Shown here piece after piece: positions 1 to 12,299 of a stretch of DNA of 64,000 bases. Source of the DNA: Escarpia spicata (Eukaryota > Annelida > Polychaeta > Sabellida > Siboglinidae); the NCBI GenBank assembly GCA_963995525.1, contig OZ023216.1, positions 43,644,031-43,708,030 on the forward strand, written 5' to 3'. The translations under genes were made by a program, and so were the position numbers. The first letter of the stretch is position 1. Each line of letters begins with the position of its first letter. The notes under the pieces are model-generated. The model was not told the origin of the DNA. It ran no database searches and saw nothing but the letters and a program-made list of their open reading frames with translations.

Positions 1-3000
1 GTGTATTGTGACTGCGTGCCTTGTGTGTGTATTGTGACTGCGTGCCTTGTGTGTGTATTGTGACTGCGTGCCTTGTGTGTGTATTGTGACTGCGTGCCTT
101 GTGTGTGTATTGTGACTGCGTGCCTTGTGTGTGTATTGTGACTGCGTGCCTTGTGTGTTTGTTGTGACTGCGTACCTTGTGTGTGTATTGTAACTGCGTG
201 CCTTGTGTGTGTATTGTGACTGCGTGCCTTGTGTGTGTATTGTGACTGCGTGCCTTGTGTGTGTATTGTGACTGTGTTCCTTAGTTGTTTGTTGTGATTG
301 CGTGCCTTGAGTGTTTGTTGTGATTGTGGGCCTTGTGTGTTTGTTGTGACTGTGGACCATGTGTGCTTCTTGTGACTGCGTTCCTTGTGTGTTTGTTGTG
401 ACAACAGGCTTCGTGTGTTTGTTGTGATTGCGTGCCTTGTGTGTTTGTTGTGATTGCGGGCCTTGCGTGTTTGTTGTGACTGCTTGCCTTGTGTGTTTGT
501 TGTGATTGCGGGCCGTGTGTGATTATTGTGATAACGGGCCCTGTATGTTTGTTGTGATTGCGGGCCTTGTGAGTTTGTTGTGATTGCGGGCCTTGAGTGT
601 TTGTTGTGACTGCGTGCCTTGAGTGTTTGTTGTGAAGGCGGGCCTTGAGTGTTTGTTGTGACTGCGTGCCTTGAGTGTTTGTTGTGAAGGCGGGCCTTGA
701 GTGTTTGTTGTGACTGCGTGCCTTGTGTGTTTGTTGTGATTGCGGGCCTTGATTGTTTGTTGTGACTGCGGGCCTTGAGAGTTTGTTGTGATTGCGGGCC
801 TTGTGTGTTTGTTGTGACTGCGGGCCTTGTGTGTTTGTTGTGATTGCGGGCCTTGTGTGTTTGTTGTGACTGCAGGCCTTGAATGTTTGTTGTGATTGCG
901 GGCCTTGTGGGTTTGTTGTCACTGCGGGCCTTGAGTGTTTGTTATGATTGCGGGCCTTGTGGGTTTCTTGTGACTACGAGCCTTGAGTGTTTGTTGTGAT
1001 TGCAGGCCTTGAGTTTGTGTTGTGACTGCGGGCCTTGTGTGTTTGTTGTCACGTCTTGCCTTGTGTGTGTATTGTGACTGCGTACTTTGTGTGTGTGTAT
1101 TGTGACTGCGTGCCTTGTGTGTTTGTTGTGACTGCGTGCCTTGTGTGTGTATTGTGACTGCGTGCCTTGTGTGTGTATTGTGACTGCGTGCCTTGTGTGT
1201 GTATTGTGACTGCGTATTTTGTGTGTGTGTATTGTGACTGCGTGCCTTGTGTGTTTGTTGTGACTGCGTGCCTTGTGTGTGTATTGTGACTGCGTGCCTT
1301 GTGTGTGTATTGTAACTGCGTGCCTTGTGTGTGTATTGTGACTGCGTGCCTTGTGTGTGTATTGTGACTGCGTACTTTGTGTGTGTGTGTGTGTGTGTGT
1401 GTGTATTGTGACTGCGTGCCTTGTGTGTTTGTTGTGACTGCGTGCCTTGTGTGTGTATTGTGACTGCGTGCCTTGTGTGTGTATTGTGACTGCGTGCCTT
1501 GTGTGTGTATTGTGACTGCGTGCCTTGTGTGTGTATTGTGACTGCGTACTTTGTGTGTGTGTATTGTGACTGCGTGCCTTGTGTGTTTGTTGTGACTGCG
1601 TGCCTTGTGTGTGTATTGTGACTGCGTGCCTTGTGTGTGTATTGTGACTGCGTGCCTTGTGTGTGTATTGTGACTGCGTACTTTGTGTGTGTGTATTGTG
1701 ACTGCGTGCCTTGTGTGTTTGTTGTGACTGCGTGCCTTGTGTGTGTATTGTGACTGCGTGCCTTGTGTGTGTATTGTGACTGCGTGCCTTGTGTGTGTAT
1801 TGTGACTGCGTGCCTTGTGTGTGTATTGTGACTGCGTGCCTTGTGTGTGTATTGTGACTGCGTGCCTTGTGTGTGTATTGTGACTGCGTACTTTGTGTGT
1901 GTGTATTGTGACTGCGTGCCTTGTGTGTTTGTTGTGACTGCGTGCCTTGTGTATATTGTGACTGCGTGCCTTGTGTGTGTATTGTGACTGCGTGCCTTGT
2001 GTGTGTATTGTGACTGCGTACTTTGTGTGTGTGTATTGTGACTGCGTGCCTTGTGTGTTTGTTGTGACTGCGTGCCTTGTGTGTGTAATGTGACTGCGTG
2101 CCTTGTGTGTTTGTTGTGTCTGCGTGCCTTGTGTGTGTATTGTGACTGCGTGCCTTGTGTGTGTATTGTGACTGCGTGCCTTGTGTGTGTATTGTGACTG
2201 CGTGCCTTGTGTGTGTATTGTGACTGCGTGCCTTGTGTGTGTATTGTGACTGCGTGCCTTGTGTGTGTATTGTGACTGCGTGCCTTGTGTGTGTATTGTG
2301 ACTGCGTGCTTTGTGTGTTTGTTGTAACTGCGTGCCTTGTGTGTTTGTTGTGAAAGCAGGCTTCGTGTGTTTGTTGTGATTGCGGGCTGTGTGTGTTTGT
2401 TGTGATTGCGGGCCCTGTGTGTTTGTTGTGACTGCGTGCTTGTGTGTTTGTTGTGACTGCGTGCCTTGCGTGTTTGTTGTGACTGCGTGCCTTGTGGGTT
2501 TGATTTGATTGCGGGCCTTGTGTGTTTGTTGTGATTGCGTGCCTTGTGGGTTTGTTGTGATTGCGGGCCTTGAGTGTTTGTTGTGATTGGGGGCCTTGTG
2601 TGTTTGATTTGATTGCGGGCCTTGTGTGTTTGTTGTGTTTGCGTGCCTTGTGGGTTTGTTATGATTGCGGGCCTTGAGTGTTTGTTGTGATTGCGAGCCT
2701 TGTGTGTTTGTTGTGACTGTGAGCCTTGAGTGTTTGTTGTGACTGCGTGCCTTGAGTGTTTGTTGTGATTGCGGGCCTTGTGTGTTTGTTGTGACTGCTT
2801 GCCTTGTGTGTTTGTTGTGATTGCGGGCTGTGTGTGTTTGTTGTGATTGCGGGCCCTGTGTGTTTGTTGTGACTGCGTGCTTGTGTGTTTGTTGTGACTG
2901 CTAGCCTTGTGGGTTTGATTTGATTGCGGGCCTTGTGTGTTTGTTGTGATTGCGAGCCTTGTGTGTTTGTTGTGATTGCGAGCCTCGTGTGTTTGTTGTG

Positions 3001-4548
3001 ACTGCTTGCCTTGAGTGTTTGTTGTGATTGCGGGCCTTGTGTGTTGGTTGTGACTGCTTGCCTTGTGTGTTTGTTGTGATTGCGGGCTGTGTGTGTTTGT
3101 TGTGATTGCAGGCCCTGTGTGTTTGTTGTGACCTGCGTGGTTGTGTGTTTGTTGTGACTGCGTGCCTTGCGTGTTTGCTGTGACTACTAGCCTTGTGGGT
3201 TTTATTTGATTGCGGGCCTTGTGTGTTTGTTGTGATTGCGGGCCTTGTGTGTTTGTTGTGACTGCTTGCCTTGTGTGTTTGTTGTGACTGCGTGACTTGC
3301 GTGTTTGTTGTGACTACTAGCCTTGTGGGTTTTATTTGATTGCGGGCCTTGTGTATTTGTTGTGATTGCGTGCCTTGTGGGTTTGTTGTGATTGCGGCCC
3401 TTGAGTGTTTGTTGTGAATGCGAGCCTTGAGTGTTTGTTGTGACTGCTTGCCTTGAGTGTTTGTTGTGATTGCGGGCCTTGTGTGTTTGTTGTGACTGCT
3501 TGCCTTGTGTGTTTGTTGTGATTGCGGGCTGTGTGTGTTTGTTGTGATTGCGGGCCCTGTGTGTTTGTTGTGACTGCGTGCTTGTGTGTTTGTTGTGACT
3601 GCGTGCCTTGCGTGTCTGTTGTGACTACTAGCCTTGTGGGTTTGATTTGATTGCGGGCCTTGTGTGTTTGTTGTGATTGCGTGCCTTGTGGGTTTGTTGT
3701 GATTGCGGGCCTTGAGTGTTTGTTGTGACTGTGAGCCTTGAGTGTTTGTTGTGACTGCGGGCCTTGAGTGTTTGTTGTGATTGCGGGCCTTGTGGGTTTG
3801 TTATGACTGCGGGCCTTGTGTGTTTGTTGTGATTGCGGGCCTTGTGTGTTTGTTGTGAGTGCGGGCCTTGAGTGTTTGTTGTGATTGCGGGCCTTGTGGG
3901 TTTGTTGTTACTGCTGGCCTTGTGTGTTTGTTGTGATTGCAGGCCTTGTGTGTTTGTTGTGACTACGTGCCTTGAGTGTTTGTTGTGATTGCGAACCTTG
4001 AGTTTGTGTTGTGACTGCGAGCATTGAGTGTTTGTTGTGACTGCGGGCCTCGAGTGTTTGTTGTGACTGCGGGCCTTGTGTGTTTGTTGTCACTGCTTGC
4101 CTTGAGTATTTGTTGTGATAGCGGGCCTTGTGTGTTTGTTGTCACTGCTTGCCTTGAGTATTTGTTGTGATTGCGGGCCTTGTGGGTTTGTTATCACTGC
4201 TTGCCTAGTGTGTTTGTTGTTATTGCAGGCCTTGAGTGTTTGTTGTGATTGCGGGCCTTGTGGGTTTGTTGTCACTGCTTGCCTTGTGTGTTTGTTGTGA
4301 TTGCAGGCCTTGTGTGATTGTTGTGATTGAGGGCTTTGTGTGTTTGTTGTGACTGCGTGTCTTGTGTGTTTGTTGTGATTGCGGTCCTTGTGTGTTTGTT
4401 GAGATTGCGTGCCTTGAGTGTTTGTTGTGATTGCGGGCATTGAGTGTTTGTTGTGACTACGTGTCTTGAGTGTTTGTTTTGACTGCGTGCCTTGTGTGTT
4501 TGTTGTGACTGCGTGCCTTGTGTGTTTGTTGTGACTGCGTGCCTTGTG
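1..4548. repeat. 26-bp minisatellite array with higher-order structure
   Basis: Tandem units of 26 bp built on TTGTGTGTTTGTTGTG plus a short GC-richer end (ACTGCGTGCC or ATTGCGGGCC) fill the first 4.5 kb. Two variants alternate in blocks. GTGTGTATTGTGACTGCGT dominates 1-280 and 1060-2320, and GTGTTTGTTGTGATTGCGGG dominates elsewhere. A CGTACTTTGTG variant recurs at about 1079, 1208, 1369, 1549, 1677, 1889 and 2017, and a GGGCTGTGTGTG variant at about 2385, 2826, 3085 and 3527. This shows multi-unit higher-order repeats. The left edge is outside the window. Since 26 is not divisible by 3, three units read as 26 codons; the long Gln/His/Asn/Thr-rich reading frames are artefacts of this. Confidence 0.97.
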
Positions 4549-4582
4549 TCAATCGCACATAGCTGCACACTACTTAATTTTC

Positions 4583-5027
<445 letters not shown>

Positions 5028-5104
5028 AGGTTCAAAGTTCATGCCTCAATGATAATTTGATATGAAAGTGTTCATTTTATGGTAAATTAAAAGTTGATAT
5101 TTTA

Positions 5105-5490
5105 CTTGACATGTTCAATATAAGTGCGTTTCAGATGAAATGTCACAGAAAAGTCCTAAGAGTGTCTCGGATAACAAAAACAACCAACGGAGCGATCCTT
5201 TAAAAATTAGACATAGAGAACTGCCAACTAGTGAATAGAATAAAAGGACTAAAACTTAGTTATTTTGGCCACATAAAAATACACAATTCCGTATTTAAAA
5301 CAACACTAGAAGGCAAAGTGGAGGTACAGATAGGAAAGGGAAGACCAAGGAGAAGATTGGAGCAGGACATCAGGGACTGGTTGGAAGACGACATCGTGAG
5401 AGCAGGGAGACGAACTGCGGACAGAGCAGCGTAACGTGGGATCATCCGGGCAGCCACGTCTCGCAGAGATATGCTGAACTGAAGAAGAAG
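5105..5490 (+). pseudogene. LINE reverse transcriptase C-terminal tail, decayed (copy 1)
   Basis: The plus strand encodes the short basic tail that closes many invertebrate LINE polymerases: a KCHRKVLRVS-like segment near 5130, an LSYFGHI motif near 5255, a KGRPRRR motif near 5335, then DWLEDDIVRAGRRTADRA and a stop at 5432. Beyond it the same phase resumes as RGIIR..SRRDMLN before TGAAGAAGAAGAAGAG at about 5478, which looks like the element's 3' end. An in-frame stop near 5200 breaks the upstream part. There is no polymerase core. A closely related tail occurs at 33.01-33.14 kb. The clade is not assigned. Confidence 0.7.
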
Positions 5491-5499
5491 AAGAGTTCA

Positions 5500-5790
5500 A
5501 CATAAGCGCCTTATCTGCCAATCACTGCTTGCATCCTAAGAGCCACATTGTTCCTCTGTCTATCATTGTGCGTCATGTTAGCTTTGTTTGTCAGTCACCA
5601 GTCGGCAGCACTGTACATCGTCACCGCACACACCCTACCTCTTCACGCACAACTGCACAACTAACCCTTTATTAGGTCAATTAAGACAATGCACCCTGAC
5701 ACACAATCCACGACGACAACATAGTGTTACACGTCCGTCCATGAACGACACGCAAAGCCCGGTTACAACAAATAAAGAACAAACAGCCGA
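5500..5790. other. Non-coding spacer, duplicated at 33.15-33.46 kb
   Basis: No gene is visible. The stretch GTCACCAGTCGGCAGCACTG and most of the following 200 bp recur almost unchanged near 33,240, at a constant offset of about 27.65 kb. This marks it as part of the duplicated assemblage. Confidence 0.7.
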
Positions 5791-6600
5791 GATAATCACT
5801 TAGACGTGTTTTGAGCAATGGATTGCCAGGTACGGGGCACCCCTATATGTACACACAGACCAGGGCAGAAACCTTGATAGCCACGATAGAAGTCACAAAG
5901 ACAAGGACGACACCATATCGGCCCAGTTCCAATGGACAAGTAGAACGCCATAACCAAATGGTTTTGACCTTTTTAGGTGTTATCTTGCTGATGAGATGTC
6001 CGGATGGGATGAACACCTGGATACACCGAGGATGAGCCTACGAGCCACGGTGAATCGAAGTACCTGATTCACGTCTAATATGTTACTAATAGGACGAGAA
6101 GAGTGTATTCCTGAGGAGATCCTATTTGGGCTCCCTAATGTCAATTCCCTGAGACTGCCACCAGCTGAATATTTTAAGGATTTGGTCGAGAAAATCAGGA
6201 CCGCTTCCATAGCAGCACGTTATAATCTACATACGGCACAACACCGTCAGGAAAAAGCTTTTGATATACGGGCCCCGATTCGAGAGAGGTAACTTGATGT
6301 GGGCGGCCTAGTGTATATCCGCAATTCGGGGACAATCGTGGGACAAAATAATAAATTACTTCCAATATGGAAGGGGCCGTTTGTAGTTACGAAAGTAGTG
6401 TCATGCTTCTTATATCGGATCGCGGAACGTAAGAGAAACACGTAAAGCACCACAATAAACACCGAATATCCAAGGACCGCGATGTTCCTGTATGGATAAG
6501 GCGGAAGCGACAATCAATCCTCAATCTGCGTGGGCCATCAAATGACGTTATGGCCACTGACGATCCGCGAGACGAGGTTAAGCAATTTTTCAAATCTAAC
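5790..6600 (+). pseudogene. Ty3/Gypsy integrase remnant (copy 1)
   Basis: Broken plus-strand frames show the end of a retroviral-type integrase core: YGAPLYVHTDQGRN near 5830, keeping the second catalytic Asp, then TTPYRPSSNGQVERHN near 5910, keeping the catalytic Glu. These are followed by a PPAEYFKDLVEKIRTAS segment near 6160 and an SH3-like C-terminal module (LLPIWKGPFVVTKV near 6357). Frameshifts, stops at several points and a deletion of about 30 bp relative to the 33.5-kb copy make it a pseudogene. There is no protease, RT or RNase H and no LTR beside it. It belongs to a different family from the element at 17-21.6 kb. Confidence 0.8.
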
Positions 6601-7440
6601 CCATCACTAACTAGACGGGAGACACCACCTCACAAAGAGAGACCTCGCGGACTACCAGCGGAGGTCGACCTCTCAATCGACCTTATTAATATGACGACTG
6701 ATTTTAATGTGCAACAGTTATGTTACAGATGGATGCCACCTACACCGATTGCACCATCGATAGCGCTGTTTGAAATTGGAGGCCCACAAACCGCCCTCCA
6801 GCCTGGCCAGTTTCCATTGGAACTCTCGCCTTGGGCGACCTCCAACTCCTAGTCGAGGTGCCGTGCAGGTGTCATTAGACGCCATTGTCCATACACGCCC
6901 ACCACCTACACACGCCAAAGTAGTACAAGGTGCCAGTGTGTCGGTCATGCTGCAGGGTCCCTGCATGATCACCCCACCACCACATCCATATGCACAGGGG
7001 TACTGACGGACAGTAGTCCTCGTGTATCACCACTCATACGCACCATATGCACAGGGGTAACCCCAGTGGCGTCGGACAGCAGTCATCGCACACTATCTGT
7101 TTGGCGAAGGCCCATGACAATAATCCTCGCGCACTACCACTAACACTTACTGTATACGGTGGAAGTCCAAGACGCAACGAATAGTCCTCGCACACTAGGC
7201 TCTGTGGTGGAATCCCAGTACTCGATACCATTATACCCCCTATTGTGTTCGTAAGCGATGGCAGCGGCGAAGTAGAAGCCAGATATCACGAGCCTCCCAT
7301 GCCTCCTCTGACTACGAGTGTCAATCGGTGGTGGACAGTAGCATACTTTTGTCAACCAACGTATCAAGGCGATTGAGGCACCCCCGGAAAATAATACAAT
7401 GCCAACAAAATGATAATATTGCGTTGCAGATGAATACATT
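6600..7440 (+). repeat. Degenerate short repeats downstream of the integrase remnant
   Basis: The piece following the integrase (6600-6850) has one open frame rich in Pro, Thr and Ser with no recognised domain. From about 6930 a loose repeat of roughly 65 bp appears, carrying GCACAGGGGTA, GGACAGCAGTCATCGCACAC and CCTCGCGCACTACCACTAAC type words. In the second copy (34.45-34.85 kb) the same stretch stays open for 129 codons and shows repeated SSHRTL words. That suggests it was once the C-terminal coding end of the Gypsy element. This is inference. Confidence 0.5.
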
Positions 7441-9150
7441 TATGACCCTTTGAACTCTGTCACGTAAGTTACAATAACATGTCAAAATAATCACTGTGCG
7501 AATATGCGAGAGACTAGCGCATATTTATTGCTAACTCGTGAAAGATCTAATGCAGTAGTATATTCAGCATTCGCGGGACCAACATGTCCCATGTCAAAGT
7601 GCTCGAAAACAATTCACACATCACACCAACACTGTATTTTCAAGGGCACTCTTTCAGCGGGTAATGGCGGACGCATCCAATACACACAATAAAGGTTGCT
7701 GACAGTTTTGGTACCCAGTACACCAACGAGTGGCCATATTGTTCTATGTGGCAGCGTAAGTTACATTATATATTAGATTGGTTGCGAAAGTATAAATTCC
7801 TGTGAAGTTACTTTAGATGTATGGTGAATTGATATTGTAACAAGGATTCATATACTGTTAACATATTAAACATAAAATGATAACATTGCATTGCAGACAG
7901 CTCGCTCGCGACCGCCATAATGCAGTAGTACATACACTATTCACGGAACTAACATGTTCTACGATAAAGTACTCAAAAACAAATCACACATCACACCAAA
8001 CGGTATTTTCAAGGGCACTCCTTCAGCTGGTAATGGCGGACGCATCCAAAACACATGATATATGTTGCTGACAGTTTTGCTACCCAGTTCATTGTCCTCA
8101 TCATGTTTTATTCAAACATCACAAAATTCTTACAAGGGTACTAAAACATTACCGATGTTAAATGTGCAATTTCGCGTCACGTAAGTTACAATTCAGAACA
8201 GAAATCAAAGGATAAGTGTATGCTGTTTCTCCAGGAATGCAGCCAGATTATCCTATTTTGTTGCGGTGGAGCTTTGATTCTTTTGGTTTATTATCATCCA
8301 TTATGCCTAAATCTAAATACTGGGTTGCAATAGTGTGCTGTGTGGCAGTTCAACTAGTGTTAATTAAGTTACATCAAATATTAAATTGGTTGCGAAAGTG
8401 TAAATTCCTGTGAAGTTACCTAAGCTGTATAGTAAATTGACGCGGTAACAAGGACCGATGTACTTCGTTAACATATTAAACATAAAATTATATTATTGCG
8501 TTGCAGATAAATAAATGTATGACCTTTGGAACTCTGTCACGTAAGTTACAATAACGTTTCAAAATAGCCACTGTGCGAATATGCGAGAGACTAGCGTATA
8601 TGTATTGTTATCTCGTATCTAATGCAGTAGTATATTCAGCATTCGCGTGACCAACATGTCCCCTGTCAAAGTGCTCGAAAACAATTCACACATCACACAT
8701 CACACCAAACGTTATTTTCAAGGGTTCTCTTTCAGCGGGAAATGGAGGACGCATCAAAGACACGTGATGATGGTTGCTGACAGTTGTAGCACTCAGTACA
8801 TCAATGAGTCCATTGTCATAATCATGTTTTATCACAAAATCACAAAATTCGTACGTGGGTATTAACAATATTTCCGATATTAAATGGGCAATTTCGCGTT
8901 ACGTAATTTACAATTCAGAACAGAAATCAAAGAATAAATGTACGCTGTTTGTCTGGGAATGCAGCCAGACTCTGTTATTTTTGTTGTGATGGAGTGCTGA
9001 TTCTTTTGGCTTATCACCATGAATTTTGCCTAAATATTGGGTTGCAGTTATGTGCTGTGTGGCAGCTCAACTAATATCACGTAAGACTCATAAAATATTA
9101 GATTGTTTGAGAAAGTGTAAATTCGTGTGAAGTTACCTACTCTTAGTACC
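7440..9150 (+). repeat. Box-bearing satellite, forward orientation (arm 1)
   Basis: This is a mosaic of three unlike segments called here A (about 350 bp), B (about 170 bp) and C (about 180 bp). Each is bounded by the 15-mer GTCACGTAAGTTACA or a near match. Exact boxes lie at 7459-7473, 8176-8190 and 8536-8550; degenerate ones lie near 7752, 8360, 8896 and 9076. Segment A carries words such as GTGCTCGAAAACAATTCACA, B carries GGAATGCAGCCAGA, and C carries GCGTTGCAGATAAATAAA. Some joints skip part of a segment (around 7745 and 7895), so units have recombined. The same units occur in reverse at 12.3-14.2 kb and in both orientations at 34.95-40.36 kb. No coding content. Confidence 0.93.
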
Positions 9151-12100
9151 GTTAAAATTACACAGTATTCTTCTGCATAGTTTTCGCATATATCGATTAA
9201 ACCTTGAGTCCAGATCTTGTTGGTGTTAACAAAGTGAGATCATCTGCGTATCCGACGCAACCCGTATAGTGGTTGTCCATGTGGCATCCCAATCCACTCT
9301 TTTCTAACTGTTCAAACATTCCATCCATGTATGTGGAGAAAAGAATAGGAGAAAGGATTGCTTCCCGTTTGATTCCGTTACATGCGGTAAACTGGGATGA
9401 CATAGTAGAGCCCCATCTTACTTGAAGTTTTTGTTTAGTATACATATATACAACAGCAGTCTTAATACCAGAGGTGATACCTTACGTTTTAGAAGTACTC
9501 TGATAAGCTAACAATAATTGACCCTGTCGAATGCTTTGCTGGCATCTAACATGAGTGCATACACATTACTGCCATTTGCTTTGTAATAACTGATTGTCTC
9601 CATCATAACATATGTGCAGTGAGTAGTGGATATATTTGGTTTAAATCCAAATTGTAAATGCGATGTTGCAAGCGCACTTTGTTCCTTAGATAGTACAACA
9701 ACATCAAACAGTTTGACAACAATCCTGCCAAGAGTAATAGCTCTAATATTATCGGATGTACATACTAATTGTCTCTTGTCTTTTGGTATAAGAACCATAG
9801 TTCCCATTACCATCGAGTCGGGGCTAAAACCATGTATCAACATACTGTTAATAATTAATGCTATCAGTACAGAGAGTATTTTTGGACCATGTATAATATG
9901 ATCAGAATTGAGACCATCTTCACCATACGACTTGCCCAGCTCCAGTCGCTGGACACCTTCGATAACCTCATCAACTGATACATCATACGCAATATTGTCT
10001 TTAATCTGCTTGTTTATGTCCGTATTTATAGCGCTCATGTCATCAACATCATATGACACTGTTGTAGAGGTGATTATATTTATAGCACTCATGTCATCAA
10101 CATAATATGACACTGTTGTAGAGGTGATTATATCTATAGCGCTCATGTCATCAACATCATATGACACTGTTGTAGAGGTGATTATATGTATAGCACTCAT
10201 GTCATCAACATCATATGACACTGTTGTAGAGGTGATTATATTTATAGCACTCATGTCATCAACATCATATGACACTGTTGTAGAGGTGATTATATGTATA
10301 GCACTCATGTCATCAACATCATATGACACTGTTGTAGAGGTGATTATATGTATAGCACTCATGTCATCAACATCATATGACACTGTTGTAGAGGTGATTA
10401 TATGTATAGCACTCATGTCATCAACATCATATGACACTGTTGTAGAGGTGATTATATGTATAGCACTCATGTCATCAACATCATATGACACTGTTGTAGA
10501 GATGATTATATTTATAGCACTCATGTCATCAACATCATATGACACTGTTGTAGAGGTGATTATATTTGTAGCACTCATGTCATCAACATCATATGACACT
10601 GTTGTAGAGGTGATTATATGTATAGCACTCATGTCATCAACATCATATGACACTGTTGTAGAGGTGATTATATTTATAGCACTCATGTCATCAACATCAT
10701 ATGGCACTGTTGTAGAGGTGATTATATTTATAGCACTTATGTCATCAACATCATATGACACTGTTGTAGAGGTGATTATATTTATAGCACTCATGTCATC
10801 AACATCATATGGCACTGTTGTAGAGGTGATTATATTTATAGCACTTATGTCATCAACATCATATGACACTGTTGTAGAGGTGATTATATTTATAGCACTC
10901 ATGTCATCAACATCATATGACACTGTTGTAGAGGTGATTATATTTATCGGACACATTTTGTGTTATTTCTTCATCACCTACCACACCATCAATACTTGAA
11001 GGCAAGAATTAATTTCTGCCCTTTATCCGGCGTACCTCAGAATACAAGTCCCGGTTTCTATTTTCATTAATGGCTTCGGCCATCTTAGCAGTACGAATTC
11101 TGTCATCCTCTCTCGTAATATGTCTAACAGCCCTATGATACCGAGCTCTTGTTATACGCCTCATTTCTGTAATGTCACCCTGATGAGGCTTTCCCACTGC
11201 TCGCCACTGTCGATGCCAGAAAATAGCCTCCTGTTTCACTTCTTTTGACCACCCAGGAAGTTTCGTTCCGCCACCAGTTGAATTAATGTTGTTTTTAGGA
11301 CAGGTGGTAGGTATAGATTCCGATGATTCTATGCACATATTTAATATATCATTGTATACTCTAGAAAATTCGTTCTCATGTTTTTTTTACAGATTACATT
11401 CTTACACAGCAAAGTATCTTTGTTGTACTGTAACATGGAGAGTTTATCCTCAAGATCCCTATTGTATTGGTTAATGGGTTTCGTACTGCCTTTATGCCAT
11501 ACTAGTTTGTGACAATAATTCCTTTCGAACATGTGGTCTACATTTATTTCTAACCTGACTTTAAGTGGTACATGGTCGGAAAAAGACAAGTTGTCTGTAA
11601 TAGAACACTCGAGCACCTTCTGTCCAAAATTGGCCGTGGTTAAAAAATCATTAATTCTGGAGGTAAAACCGGTTGGACTTACGTAAGTATATGGCACTTG
11701 CGCATCTGGGGCATCTATGCATACCGTAAGATTAAAATCCAATATAATATTCCTTAATGCATGTGCAAAAGGCGTATTCCTAGTCAAATCTGTATTAATG
11801 TCACCCCCGTATATAACGTGAGCGGGGTTGTAAGTGTGTTTTAACTGTTGTATTTCACCTAGCACATCCATATATTCAGCAAACTTATCGTCTTCCGACC
11901 AGCCATCGCACGGCGTGTATACATTGAGACACATGATTTCACAGTTGTTAGTTTGTATCATAATCCCACACAACCTCACGTGATTGCATTTAAGCTCTTT
12001 CACTGCAGACTTAAGTGATAATTTCCATAGAATTGTACATCCGCCTTATGCGCGTCCTTCCCTGGCAATACATACATCCATGGAACTCTTACCAGTTATT

Positions 12101-12270
12101 GCCATACCGTCACCTAATTTGCACATCTTGTTTAATTCACTTTTATATAGACAATGTTCTTGTATAGATTACAAATCACATTCTTTTCTAATATTGTATA
12201 CAACAATCAAATTCTGGACCTCTGTCTCTAAAATGCTTACAGTTATAACTAATAATAGCCAGTGGCTGTA
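9141..12270 (-). pseudogene. LINE ORF2 (endonuclease plus RT) with internal 54-bp expansion
   Basis: Minus strand, read from high to low coordinates. An AP-endonuclease-like domain (about 12,250-11,480) shows YGGDINTDL near 11,815, SRINDFL near 11,650 and SDHVPL near 11,575, the usual Asp/Asn and SDH catalytic signatures. A basic linker follows (11,338-11,009), then a 17-unit 54-bp repeat, then the RT domain with MLDASKAFDRVNYC near 9,540 and GYADDLTLLTPT near 9,230. Frame breaks occur near 11,340, 11,009 and 9,500. The expected C-terminal third is missing: the sequence stops at about 9,141 exactly where the satellite begins. Losing the 3' end and keeping the 5' end is the reverse of normal LINE 5' truncation, so the satellite probably cut into it. 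The domain order fits an APE-type LINE; the clade is not assigned. Confidence 0.85.
10031..10948 (-). repeat. 54-bp tandem array, 17 units, in frame with the LINE
   Basis: Seventeen head-to-tail units of exactly 54 bp (starts 10,031, 10,085 and so on) each encode an 18-residue unit of the form MSAINIITSTTVSYDVDD on the minus strand. They lie between the endonuclease linker and the RT domain and join the RT frame without a stop. Units differ at only a few positions (Asn/His/Asp/Thr at residue 4-5, Ser/Pro before YDVDD), so the array is young. Both strands are open through it because the unit length is a multiple of 3 and has no stop in those frames. Confidence 0.97.
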
Positions 12271-12299
12271 ATCGGTTAGTCCGTGAAGCATTGAACGTT

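Noticed and set aside
1..4548. CRISPR array
   Set aside because: The units are contiguous with no unique spacers, no cas genes are present, and the DNA is eukaryotic.
281..4568. Long Gln/His/Thr/Asn-rich open frames in the first 4.5 kb, such as 281-922
   Set aside because: They are read through the 26-bp minisatellite in any frame, have no start context or domain, and appear on both strands.
10124..10999. Plus-strand 291-codon repeat protein
   Set aside because: Shadow of the 54-bp array. The opposite strand continues into a reverse transcriptase, which decides the coding strand.
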